A stretch of 64,000 bases of DNA, from the NCBI GenBank assembly GCA_001692895.1, contig KV748282.1:124001-188000 (forward strand). Direction: 5' to 3'. This DNA is from Cenococcum geophilum 1.58. Taxonomy: Eukaryota > Ascomycota > Dothideomycetes > Gloniales > Gloniaceae. A program made the translations under genes and the position numbers. This document shows positions 34,452 to 46,900 of this stretch, piece by piece. The first letter of the stretch is position 1. Each line of letters starts with the position of its first letter. Below the pieces are notes generated by a model, which made no database searches, was not told the DNA's origin, and worked only from the letters and a program-made list of their open reading frames with translations.

Positions 34452-37400
34452 TTATCTAAAGCTCCCTCTACTCTTTCTTCTTAAGAAGGAACTTAAATAT
34501 ATCTACAAAAACACAGAACAGGACCACAAGGACAGGACTTAAAAGAAAAGAATAAAACCCCAAGGAAAGAACCTATAAGACACGCACAGACCAGAACCCT
34601 TAAAGAAATTACCCAGAATTACCTAATACCCCTACCACCATACTATAAACCACAGCAGCAGGCAAAGTAGCTGCAGGACCCTCAAATACTTTAAATAAAG
34701 AAACGATTAACGTTTCAACCCCCTAGGCGGAGCTTACGGCTGCTAATACCGAAATTAAACAACTGCGAGAGCTGCTTAAAGCTAGAGATACCCCTATATC
34801 TAATAATAAGTCATTATTAGATAACTAAAGACTTGCTATAGTCCTTTAGGCCCTATCCTAGCGCCTTAGTGGACCTACCAAAGCCTATGCAGCACTGAGG
34901 CGGTCGGCAAAGGTCGCGGATCCCCTACTACTTACAGACGGAACCGACCCTACATTTAATAATTAGAAGCTTTAATTGCGGGATAAGCTTAAAGTTAATA
35001 TAGACCACTTCCCTAACGCCCGAGCCAAAATAGCCTACATTTTCGACCGTACTGGCAGAGACGCCTAGATGCATTTACGCCCGCGATATACCAAAGACTT
35101 AGCAGACCCCTTTATCTCTAAAAAAGAAATAATTAAATACTTATCTTTTATTTATAAAGACCCTTTTAAAGTATAGAACGCCTGCCTTAGCTATAAAAGC
35201 CTAAATATAAAAACAATGGAGACCTTTTTGGCCTTCTAAACCTGCTTTCTATACCTAGCCGGACAGGCCTAGATCCCCTAAGAAGACCTACTGCCAGACC
35301 TCTTTAACAAGCTTACCCTAGACCTACAGCGGGCCGTATTACTAGCTTATACTACGGCATAGACGTTAAAGAAACTTATAGACTATTGCCTAGCTATTAA
35401 CTAAGGCCTCTGTTAAATTAAGGCACGCGCTAACTAGCTAAAAACTAGAAACCTTATAAACTAGGCCGTAAGTACTACGAGTACGGCCTATAGTACCCCA
35501 GCACAATTGGCAACTCCTATAGTTAACCTAGCAGCTAGCCGCGCAGCTACCCCTACTGCGGGCCTGGTGTACACCCAGCCTATATATAGTAACCCCCATA
35601 TATAGGCCCTTAGCAATTAAGGAGCTTGCTTCTCATGCGGTTAAATAAGCCACCCTATAAGGAACTGCCTAATAAAGGCAAAGATAAACGAGGTCTTGTT
35701 AATTTAGGAGAATAGTACGGAGCCGGAAAAAGAGGAACCCTAGAGAAAGACTCCTCTTTAGGGTCAAAAGGGATTAATATATCACATATTGATCTGGGTC
35801 AGCTAGTTAGTAAAAGAAGCTACACTATCCCTTATACTTTATTTCGCAATAAATATTAAGTTTTAACCTCTGCTTTAGCTAACTTAGGAGTAAATGCCTT
35901 TACCTTAATTAATATAAAGTGCGCTATAAAACTAGCTAACTTTTTAAATGTACACCTTAAAGAACTACCTAAACTAATCCCTATTCGCGGTTATAACGGA
36001 CGGATAGAACTACCTATTATAACTATCTTACGGATCTACCTCCGCGTTAACAGACGAAGGCAGTATAATATCCCCTTCCTTATTACGGACCTTAGAAGCT
36101 ATAATATAATCTTAAGGAGAAAATAGCTAGCCTATTTAGGCTTATAGCTTAACATACAGAATAGGCAGCTTATCTAGCCCAAAACTATGCCCCTAACGCC
36201 TTCCTTTATAAAAGAGATCAGTATTATAATAGAAAACCTTATACGGCCGCAGATAAACACTGTTTACTAGGCTAATGCAATACATAGGGACCAGGCTTTT
36301 AAGAAGGATATATAGCTTAATCCACAACAAATCCGTATACTACGCCGCCCCTAGACTACCTATATTATACTACCCACACTAGAGACTTAGGAAGTCAATA
36401 GTGGCCTAGCTAAGTCCCTAATAGAGAACTTAAGCCCTACGCAGCCATAAAGAAAGGCCAGGGACATTAGACAATACACTAAACTAATAGACCGGAAGGA
36501 CAACTTACGGAAAATAGAACATAAGCTAAGGAAGACTATAAACCCTATACCGTAAAATACGGCCTAATAAACATCCGTAAAGAAACCCACAGACCTCCCG
36601 CTAGTTAATATCTACTATATTAGCGCTATAGGATTCTACTAAAACCTAGTTTAGCCTAATACCGTTGCCTTTATAACTAGCTTATACGAAATTAATTAAA
36701 TAATTAAAGAGAAAAAAGCCCTAGCCTAAGAGAAAGGCGAGATTACAGATAAGAAGCTAGTAGAATAAAAACTGCCCTATTAATACCAGAAATTTAAAGA
36801 CACCTTCTCCAAAGCAGCGTCTAATATACTCCCGCCTTACCAACTATATAACTATAAGATTAAAATTAAGCCGGACAAGGTAGTTACCCTTAGCTATAGC
36901 CCCCTCTGACAGCAATCTACTGCTAAATTATAGGCTATAAAGCAGTATCTTATTAATAACCTAAATAAGGGCTTTATTAAGCCTAGTTAAGCCCCTTTTA
37001 ACTCACCTATTCTCTTTACTAAAAAGCTAAATAAAGGACTTCATTTCTATATCAACTACCATAAGCTTAATAATTTAACCCTTAAAGACCGCTACCCACT
37101 ACCTTTATTTAATAAGACTTTAGCCCAAATAAGTAGAGCTAAGATCTTTATAAAGCTTAATATCCGCTAGGCTTTTCACCGGATTAGGATAAACCCTAAA
37201 TTAAAAGACCTTACTACATTTTAGACCCGTTATAGAACGTATAAATATAAAGTACTACCTTTTAGACTAACTAACGGACTAGCCACATACTAACGATATA
37301 TAAATAACGTACTATTTAACTACCTTAACGACTTCTATACAGTATACCTAGATAATATTATAATCTACTTTAAAAACGAACTGGAATATAAAGAGCATAT

Positions 37401-39882
37401 CTATAAAGTCCTATAACGGCTTTAGGAAGCTGGCCTCCAAGCCAATATTAAGAAGTTAGAATTTAGTATTAAGCGTATAAAGTACCTAAGGTTTATTATT
37501 AATATAAACGGGATTAAGGCAGACCCAAAAAAGACGGCTATAATTAACCAATAGGTACCCCCAAGAACCGTAAAGGGGGTATAGTTATTCTTAGGGTTCT
37601 ATAACTTCTACCAACGCTTTATTAAGAACTATAGCAGGATTACCCAGCTACTAAGCCTACTTACCCACAAGGACCAGCCCTTTTACTTTAACACCGCATA
37701 TAGGCAGGCCTTTAATAAGCTTAAGAAACGACTGGTCTCTACTCCCTTACTCGCCCACTTTAACCCAAAACGGCCCTTAATGCTAAAAACCGATGCCTTA
37801 GATAGTATTATAGCTAGCATTTACTCCCAAAAGCAGATAAACGGAGAATGGCACCCTATTACTTACTATTTAAAGACTATAGTAGATGCTAAGCTAAACT
37901 ACCCAATTCATAACAAAGAAATATTAGCTATTATCTATAGCTTTTAGCACTAGTAAGTACAGCTAGAAGGGACCCCTAAACCTATCTAAGTGGTTTTAGA
38001 TTATAAGGCCTTAGAATATTTTATAATAACAAAAGCCCTTACAGCCTAGTAGGCGCGCTAGGCGGATATCCTATCTTAGTTTAACTTCCTAATTATATAT
38101 AGGCCAGGCGCCACTAACCGTGCGAATGCTCTTACAAGATATAAACAGGACCTAAATAACCAGATAGCCGTAAAGATCTCATTACGGACTTAGACGCTAC
38201 TATAACTAAAGCACCTTAACCTTTAGATACGGGAAGAACTAAGTACTAAATCTTTAAGCGCCAAGATATATCCCATTAACCCCATAGAATTTGACCTTAT
38301 TAATAAACTACTGTAAGTAAACTGTACGGACCCTTCTCTACAGGAGTACCGCGAAAAGGCAAAGGATGTTACTAGCCCATAGTCCCTTAAAAATAGACTA
38401 CTTAAGCACTAGAAACAGCTAGTAGTAGTAGAAGAACAGAACTTACAAACCCAGCTTATTACCAAAGCACATACCTAGGTCTCTACGGCCCACCCTAAAA
38501 AAAATAAGACCCATAAGATTATTAGTAACCGTTACTACTAGCCCAGAATAGTTATAGATATTAACTGTTATATACGAAACTGCAGCAACTGCTATAGGTC
38601 TACAATTCCACGAGATAAGACCCTAGGACTATTAAAGCCACTCCCAATACCAGAGCGCCCCTAGCAGCATATCTCTATAGATTTCTATAAACTACTAGTG
38701 GACCGTGACGGGTACAATATAGTTATAATCTTAGTTAACCGTTTTAGCAAACGCCCTTTCTTAATCCCCTATTACAAGAATATCGATACTAAAGAGGCGG
38801 CCCGACTATATATCTATTACATATACCGAATTTACAGACCACTAGACACTATTATATTAAACTACAGACTGTAGTTTATATCGGCTTTCTGGAATAAGTT
38901 TACTCAGATCCTAGGAATTAGGCTAAAGCTTTCTACGGCGTACTACCCCCAGATAGACAGTTAGATAGAGATTATAAATTAATACTTAGACCAGAGACTC
39001 CGGCCCTTCATTAACTACTTCTAAGATAACTAGGGCAAACTGCTACCTCTAATAAACTACGCCCAGGCGACCCTACCCCATAACTCTACGGGATTCGCAC
39101 CTATCTAACTAGAAATGGAGTAGCTACCACAAACAAGCTTTAACTAGGATAGACTAGAAAAACCACAGACCGTACGCGAGAAACTATCTTATAAGGAAGC
39201 CCAGCAGTACGCCAAACGCTTAAAGGAAGCCTAGACAGTAGCCCGTATAAATCTAGAAAAGGCCCAAAAATTAATAAAACAGTAGGCAAACAAGCATAGG
39301 CGCGAGCCTGACTTTACCATAGGTAATATAGTCTAAGTTACAACAAAGAACTAAAAGACGGAACGGCCAAGTTATAAGCTTAATTATCAAATAGCAGGAC
39401 CGTATAAGGTCCTTAAGAAAATAGGCAACTTATACAAAGTAAAGCTCCCAGATTTAATTAAGGTTCACCCTATCTTCTCGCTAGATAAGCTACGAAAGGC
39501 AGTAAACAACCTATTACCTAGACAAAAGAACGAACCCCCCCTGCCGATTTAAGTCAATAGCGACAACAAATAGGAAATTAAAGAGATACTGGCCTATAAG
39601 CTAGTAAGGAAAACGCTAAAGTACCGCGTTAGTTAGAAAGGCTATAACCCAGATCCTACCTAGTACCCTACATAGAACTTTATCGGCAGTCCCCATAAGC
39701 TTTAAGAATTCCATAGCCATTACCCTAATAAACCGGGACCGCCAAAGTACCTAGACAAATAAATGGAATGCTAGCATAATAAAGATAATAAGCTACCGGA
39801 AGAGTATAAAGATAAGAACGCCCTATAGGCGTAATACGGACATATAAAGCCTAAGGGCAGGCTTTTACGAAGGGGGGGGTAA

Positions 39883-40107
39883 TATTACGGCACTGGCAGA
39901 AAGCGGCAGCTATAGTAGACGTTATAGTAGACACAGGGCTCACGTGACTCTTACGTAACTAGGGATTGTATATAACTCCTCACGTTGCCACCTATCCTTT
40001 CCTTTCCTTTTCTCTAGCTTTAGATTCTCGTTTATAGACAATCCAATCGCACAGGCTTGCGCGACCCTTTTGCCGTACTTATGTCTCGATTGACTAAGTC
40101 GCTAACA
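39883..40107 (+). repeat. 3' LTR of Gypsy fossil B
   Basis: 225-bp partner of 34227-34451, preceded by a G-rich polypurine tract. Confidence 0.88.
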
Positions 40108-40112
40108 TTTCT

Positions 40113-42420
40113 TGCTATTAAATAGGGGTTAGATCCGATACTCCTTTAAGTATAAAGCGTATACTATTTTACCTAGGGCTACATTCTCTAGGATATCCTT
40201 TAGGCTTATTAGTAATATACACCCTTCTAAATCTTTATTATTCTACTATTTAAAGGCTCTAGTCTTAAAGCGTATCTTAGGATCTACTTCCGCTAGCTAA
40301 GGGTATCTAAGGATAAAGTTATAACCTACAAAGTTAGCCACCCAGAAGGGTTACGGGCTGACTACCTTAGTACGGTTATATATATTAGCCACTAACACTA
40401 TAAGCTTATAGGCACTATATAGTTTAATCTAATACTTATCTAGGAAGCCTATAATAGGTTTCCGCCACCTTTATAATAGGATAAGTTTATACTCTTTTAC
40501 TAAATTATATTATATAAGATTAATTTCGGCGCCGCTGTTATATAGTGCTTAAAACTATCATACCTTACTTATAGGAAGTGTCATTTCTAGCTTAATAGTA
40601 ATATAGAGAGTCTCTCCTTTTATATCTTGCCCTAGTTGCAGCTAGAAGAGGTCCGCGACTAGGGCTTTTCTTTTTTTAGATTGTTAGTATAGTTATCGCC
40701 CTACTTATTTTTCTAATAGGATATACCTCTAGAGTTTTCTCTTAACTTCTTAGAGTGTTCCCGTAAAGGTGCCAGATGGGTATTAGGTTAGCCCTAGGAG
40801 TCTTTCCCGTTATTTAAGGTTCCTAACTTTAACCCTTTTAAAGTTCTCTTTAAGAACGGCTTCTTTAAAGGTTAGGTCTGCCCTACGTTACTACTAAAGT
40901 GCCCGCGCTTTTAATAACCCCCCAGCTTCCTACTAAAAGAGGTCTAATTTCTTACACCTTTAGCGTTTAGAACTACTCGTTCAAAATCTGTATATATAGT
41001 AATCCGCAATAAAGCTCCTACGCGCTTTATTTTGTTATAAATTGCTAGCTTAATTTTAGCCCAGATAAACCCAATCTTCTCCTTTTTATAGATGCTACCG
41101 TCCTTGTTTTTAAAGGGCTCTAAATCTATTTGCTAAGTATAAGTTTCTATAAAGTTTATAAACTAGCGGAAGTTATAGCGGTCTAGCTATATTCCATTCT
41201 AGAATAGCTCTGTATTATTGTATTATATAATATACGGATCTTAAGTTTATTTCTTTAGGAAGGTTTGCAGCTATAGCTATATAGTAATTTGCTCTTTATT
41301 AAGCTGATTAAGTGCGATCTAGTTTAGTAATTGGTCTTTAATCTTGCTAATAATCTAGCGTATACGCTCTTTGGTATTATCTTATATTATTAGCATCTTA
41401 AAGAAGTTGTTTACCTCACGAACCTAATTATCTAATTATTAGGCATTGGGTCTATGGCAGAGTTCTAGACTACCAAAGGCCTTAGCCAGTTAGTCCATAT
41501 CCTTTTTCCATTTATAGCGTAGATAACTCTCTAAGTCTTCTATACCTCCTTAGGTAGGTACTAAGTAGCTCCTAGGAAGCCCTTAGCCTTAATTAAGTTA
41601 TAAAAGAATTTACCTAGCTTGGATTAGACCCTACTAAATCTGGATTTGCCCTTAGAGGGTTCTAATATATTTATTAGTGGCTTCCTCCTATATGGCTTCT
41701 AAGAGCCTTATAATAGCTTCCCAATATCCATCTTAAAGGAGATTAGTATAGGGCTCTTAACCTTCCAAACTTGGGCTTAGGGAGGCTCCTACTATAGAGG
41801 TAGTATTAGTACTAGTAGCTAGTATAGGCTTCCTAATGAGGCTTAGGTCTTAAGTTTATAATTAGCTTAGATTACCTAAAGGGGTAGGCCCACTTAGCTT
41901 ATAAGTAGTCTATATACCGCCACTATGCCGATTATAGGCTGGTGGTCTTCTAGGAGGGTTCCGGTTAGTTCCCTAATTGGACGCGTTAGTGTATTTCTCT
42001 AGCATTTCTAGCTTAGGGGAAGATCTTAGAGTTATCTCTGGCGCTTAATCTTCTAATTGGCCTAGGTAGGGCTAAAGGGGTTCTAGTTACTTTCTAGCAG
42101 CGTTGCGACCGTTATAAAGGGTGTCTGCGTTTTCCTTAGCAGTAACTATAGGTATATAAGAGTCTTTAAGCTTTTAGAGCATCTAGGTATTAGGGCTTAT
42201 TTAGCCATCTTGCCTAGAGGGTTGTATTATTATAATCTCTCGCTATTAGAGGGACCTTCCTGCCTTTACGCGACGGCTTTCTATAAGGTATCCGTAGAGT
42301 TTCCATTTAGGTCATCGCAAAATTTTAAGGGAGGATGGTAGTTATAAACAAAAGATATAAATAAACAATCTAGTCCTTAAAGCCGACTGCCCTTTCGAAA
42401 AAGAGTAGGAAGGATTTAAA
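40113..42420 (-). other. Gag/protease portion of Gypsy fossil A
   Basis: Minus-strand remnant between Gypsy fossil B and the right (5') LTR of fossil A. By position it corresponds to gag and protease; individual motifs are too decayed to call firmly. Confidence 0.5.
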
Positions 42421-42637
42421 TATAAGGGGATTTTATAGACAGGGGGCTATAAGGATACGATTGTAGAATAGGATAGATTAGTAAGAGAGACAAATCCTTA
42501 AGGAGGTAAGGCCTCTGGGATTGTAGAGACTATATACTATAGGTACGTACCTCTAGTATGTAACCGGCGACTATTTAAAGGGCGTCCAAGGGTTGTCCTA
42601 AGGGCAACCTAAGGTGTCTGTAATAATATCCCTTATA
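42421..42637 (-). repeat. LTR of Gypsy fossil A (right copy)
   Basis: 217-bp direct repeat of 21818-22034, followed immediately by the TATAC target copy. Confidence 0.85.
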
Positions 42638-42642
42638 TATAC

Positions 42643-43680
42643 CTACTCTTTACCATATTATTCTCTTTTATTAACTCTCCTATAACTTATACTCAGCTTA
42701 CCTACTTCTTACTATATACCTAGGTAGTATGCCTTATATTACCTAACTATATTTTAAAAAATCCTATACTTAAGCTAGAGCTATATAGCAATTATATAAG
42801 TTAGCATTATCCCTTATAAGAGCTTTAATCTTTATTATAATTCTATATAACTTAAGAAATAGTTAAAGGGTATTTTATTAATCTTTACCGATTTAATAAT
42901 ATACTATATAAAGCCCAATTAATATATTTTAATATTAATCCTAAATATTAAAGAAGCTAGTATATATTCTAAGTATAAAAGAGTAGTTAGAAGAGGTCTA
43001 GATATTAACTATAAGGTAAATGTTTATTTTAGAGATTAAAGAACTCGTTATATAATATCCTAGGTTTTAAAAAAGTAACTATAAATCTATTTTATAATTA
43101 TTAAGTAGTATATAAGGATAATATTAGGGGTATCTACTTCTTAATTTAACGCTTTAATAAAAGTATAAACCTTTAGCTATTTAATATAAGAATAGAAGCC
43201 GTTATACAATAATAAAATCTAGGAGTGTTTAATTAATAGTACTCTTCTCTACTATACGATATAAAACTTTATCCTTTAGCCTCTAAACCTCTCCCTTTAT
43301 AAGAAGCTTTTTATATAGGGCCAAAACTAAGCTCTCTTTTATGCCCTGTAGTGTTATATAAGGCTTATTCTCTTATCACGTCTAAATAAGTTTATATTTA
43401 GTTAAAAGGCAGTAACAAAGTCTATCTATTAAGGTATAATACCCTTAAGTATCTTTAGGGAGATAGTATTTATAGAGGTATTTTTATAGGGGCGCGGGGG
43501 GACTTTAGGGAAGATTTAAAGGAATAATATAAATTTTATCTAAATCTAAGAGTATATAGCTCTCGCTAAGAATAAGACATTATATAAAGAAGAGAGAGGA
43601 ATAATAAGAGAATTATATAATTAAATAGTTAGGGGCTTAGTAGTTAATACGTATATATATATACACGCGGTCTTTAATAG
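42643..43680. other. RIP-like AT-rich DNA between Gypsy fossils A and C
   Basis: About 1 kb of TA-rich sequence, no domain or terminal repeat recognised. Confidence 0.45.
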
Positions 43681-43723
43681 GCTTTAGTAGAATTTAATTA
43701 ATCTAGTAGAATTTAGTAGACGT
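43681..43723. repeat. Minisatellite (~29-bp unit), left part
   Basis: Contains TTTAGTAGAATTTAATTAATC and TAGTAGAATTTAGTAGACGT. It continues at 49747-49795 after the Gypsy fossil C insertion. Confidence 0.65.
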
Positions 43724-43979
43724 TATTACGGCACTGGTAGAACTGGCAGAACTTGGCAAAACTTAGTAGAACTTCGCACCGGCAAGTTGCTACAGATTGC
43801 CATAGATTGCCGCATATTACAATTACGTGACGCAAAGATCTTATAAAACACTAAACGGCGCTACTCTTCTTCTCCTTTCCTTTCCCTAGCTTTAGATTCT
43901 CGTTTATAGATAATCTAATTATATAAGCTTGCGCGACCCTTTTGCCGTACTTATATTTTAATTAACTAAGTCGCTAATA
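43724..43979 (+). repeat. 5' LTR of Gypsy fossil C
   Basis: 256 bp. It begins with short AACTGGCAGAACTTGGCA-type repeats and shares its last ~130 bp with the LTR of fossil B. Confidence 0.87.
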
Positions 43980-46900
43980 TTATCTAAAGCTTACTCTACT
44001 CTTTCTTTCTAAGAAGGAACTTAAATATATCTACTAGAACACAGAACAGAACCATAAGGATAGGACCTAAAAGAAAAGAAAAGAACCCTAAGGAAAGAAC
44101 CTATAAAACATATATAGACTAAAACCCCTAAAGAAATTACCTAGAATTACCTAATACCCCTACCACTATGCCATAAACTATAGCAGCAGGTAAAGCAGCT
44201 GTAGAACCCTTAAATACTTTAGATAAAGAAATAATTAACNTTTTAACCCCCTAGGCGGAGCTTGCGGCTACTAATACTAAAATTAAACAACTATAAGAGC
44301 TGCTTAAAGCTAGAGATACCCCTATATCTAATAATAAGTCATTATTAAACAACTAAAGACTTACTATAGTCCTTTAGGCCCTATCCTAGCGCCTTAGTAG
44401 ACCCACTAAGGCCTATATAGCACCGAAGCGGTTAGCAAAGGTTATAGATCCCCTACTACTTACAGACGGAACCGACCCTATATTTAATAATTAGAAGCTT
44501 TAATTACGGGATAAGCTTAAAGTTAATACAGACTACTTCCCTAACGCCTAAGCTAGAATAGCCTATGTTTTTAGCCATACTAGCAGAGATACCTAGACGT
44601 ATTTACGCCCATAATACACTAAAGACTTAATAAACCCCTTTATCTCTAAAGAAGAAATAATTAAACACTTATCTTCTATTTATAAAGACCCTTTTAAAGT
44701 ATAAAACGCCTACTTTAGCTATAAAAGCCTAAATATAAAAACAACGGAGACCTTTTTAGCCTTTTAAATCTGCTTTTTATACCTAGCTAGATAGGCCTAA
44801 ATCCCCTAGGAAGACCTACTACTAAACCTCTTTAATAAGCTTACCCTAGACCTATAGCAGGCTATATTACTAGCTTATACTATAGTATAGACGTTAAAGG
44901 AACTTATAGACTATTGCCTAGCTATTAACCAAGGCTTTTATTAAATTAAGGTATACGCTAACTGGCTAAAAACTAGAAACCTTATAAACCAGGCCGTAAG
45001 TACTATAAGTACGGCCTATAGTGCCCTAGTATAATTAGCAACTCCTATAGTTAACCTAGCAGCTAGCCGCGTAGCTACCCCTACTATAGGAATAGTGTAC
45101 ACCCGGCCTATATACAGCGACCCCTATATATAGGCCCTTAGTAATTAAGGAGCTTACTTTTTATACGATTAAATAGGCTACCCTATAAGGAACTACCTAA
45201 TAAAGGCAAAGATAAATAAGGTCCTATTAATTTAGGAGAATAGTATAGAGCTGGAAAAAAAGGAACCTTAAAGGAAGACTCTTCTCTAGGGTTAAAAGGG
45301 ATTAATATATTATATATTAATCTAGGTTAGCTAGTTAGTAGAAGAAGCTATACTATCCTTTATACTTTATTTCGTAATAAATATTAAGTTTTAACCTCTA
45401 CTTTAGCTAACTTAAGAGTAAATGCCTTTACCTTAATTAATATAAAGTGCGCTATAAAACTGGCTAACCTTTTAAATATACCCTTTAAAGAACTGCCTAA
45501 ACTAGTCCTTATTTGCGGTTATAACAGACAAATAGGACCACCTATTATAACTATCTTGCGAATTTACCTCCGCGTTAATAAATGAAGGTAGTATAATATC
45601 CCCTTCCTTATTGCGGACCTTAGAAGCTATAATATAATCTTAAGGAGAAAATAGCTAGCCTATTTAGGCTTATAGCTTAACGTATAAAATAGGCAGCTTA
45701 TCTAGCCCAAAACTATGCCCCTAACGCCTTCCTTTATAAAAGAGATTAATATTATAATGGAAAACCTTATACGGCTATAGATAAACACCGTTTACTAGGC
45801 TGATGTAATATATAGGGAGTAGGCTTTTAAGAAGGATATATAGCTTAATCCGCAATAGATCCGTATACTACGCCGCCCCTAGACTACCTATATTACACTA
45901 CCCGCACTAAAGACTTAAGAAGTTAGTAGTAGCCTAGCTAAGTCCCTAATAGAGAACTTAGGCCCTACGTAGCTATAAAGGAAGGCTAGGAATATTAGAT
46001 AATATACCAAACTAATAAACCGGAAGGATAACTTACGGAAAATAGAACATAAGCTAAGGAAGATTATAAACTTTATACCGCAAAATACGGCTTAATAAAC
46101 ACCTGTAAAGAAACCTATAGACCTCCTACTAGTTAATATCTGCTATATTAGCGCTATAGGATTCTACTAAAACCTAGTTTAGCCTAATACCGTTACCTTT
46201 ATAACTAGCTTATATAAAATTAATTAAATAATTAAAAAGAAAGAAGCCCTAACCTAAAAGAAAGGCGAGCTTATAAATAAGAAGCTAGTAGAATAAAAAC
46301 TGCCCTATTAATACCAGAAATTTAAAAACACCTTCTCTAAAGTAGCGTCTAATATACTCCCGCCTTACTAACCGTATAACTATAAGATTAAAATTAAGCC
46401 GGATAAGGTAGTTACCCTTAGCTATAGCCCCCTNTAANAGNAATCTANNGCCNAATTATAGGCNATAAAGTANTATCTTATTAATAACCTNGATAAGGGC
46501 TTTATTAAGCCTAGTTAAGCCCCTTTTAACTTACCTATTCTCTTTACTAAAAAGCTAAATAGAGGACTTTATTTCTATATTAACTACTATAAGCTTAATA
46601 ATTTAACCCTTAAAGACCGCTACCCACTGCCTTTACTTAATAAGACTTTAGCCTAAATAAGTAGAGCTAAGATCTTTATAAAGCTTAATATCCGCTAGGC
46701 TTTTTACTAAATTAGGATAAACCCTAAATTAGAAAACCTTATTATATTTCGGACCTATTACGGAATATATAAATATAAAGTACTACTTTTTAGACTAACT
46801 AACAGACTGGCTATATACTAACGATATATAAATAATATACTATTTAACTACCTTAATAACTTCTATATAGTATACCTAGATAATATTATAATCTACTTTA

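Larger units (their letters stand above)
34227..40107 (+). mobile_element. Chromodomain Ty3/Gypsy LTR retrotransposon fossil B, inserted in Gypsy fossil A
   Basis: LTRs of 225 bp (34227-34451 and 39883-40107) begin TGTTACGGCACTGG and end CTAACA. The 5-bp flanks TATCT (34222-34226) and TTTCT (40108-40112) fit a target duplication with one change. Plus-strand order: gag from about 34.6 kb with a CCHC zinc knuckle at about 35,626-35,672, aspartic protease at about 35.9-36.0 kb, reverse transcriptase with a YLDNIIIY box at about 37,345-37,370, RNase H at about 37.7-38.1 kb, integrase at about 38.5-39.3 kb, and a C-terminal chromodomain at about 39,580-39,720. A polypurine tract (39869-39880) abuts the 3' LTR. 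Heavily interrupted, tens of stops. Same family as fossil C. Confidence 0.88.
21818..42637 (-). mobile_element. Ty3/Gypsy LTR retrotransposon fossil A, split by two later insertions
   Basis: Direct LTRs of 217 bp (21818-22034 and 42421-42637) are flanked by an identical 5-bp target duplication, TATAC (21813-21817 and 42638-42642). A C-rich tract just inside the left LTR (22035-22055) is the polypurine tract read on the minus strand, so the element is oriented leftwards. The minus strand shows a Gypsy reverse-transcriptase signature (YLENILIY followed by KDED) near 33,260-33,310, with integrase-side sequence to the left and gag/protease-side sequence at 40.1-42.4 kb. A Copia element and Gypsy element B lie inside it. 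Without them about 8.9 kb remains, long for this family, so further unrecognised insertion is likely. Heavily broken, with dozens of interruptions throughout; old. Confidence 0.85.
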
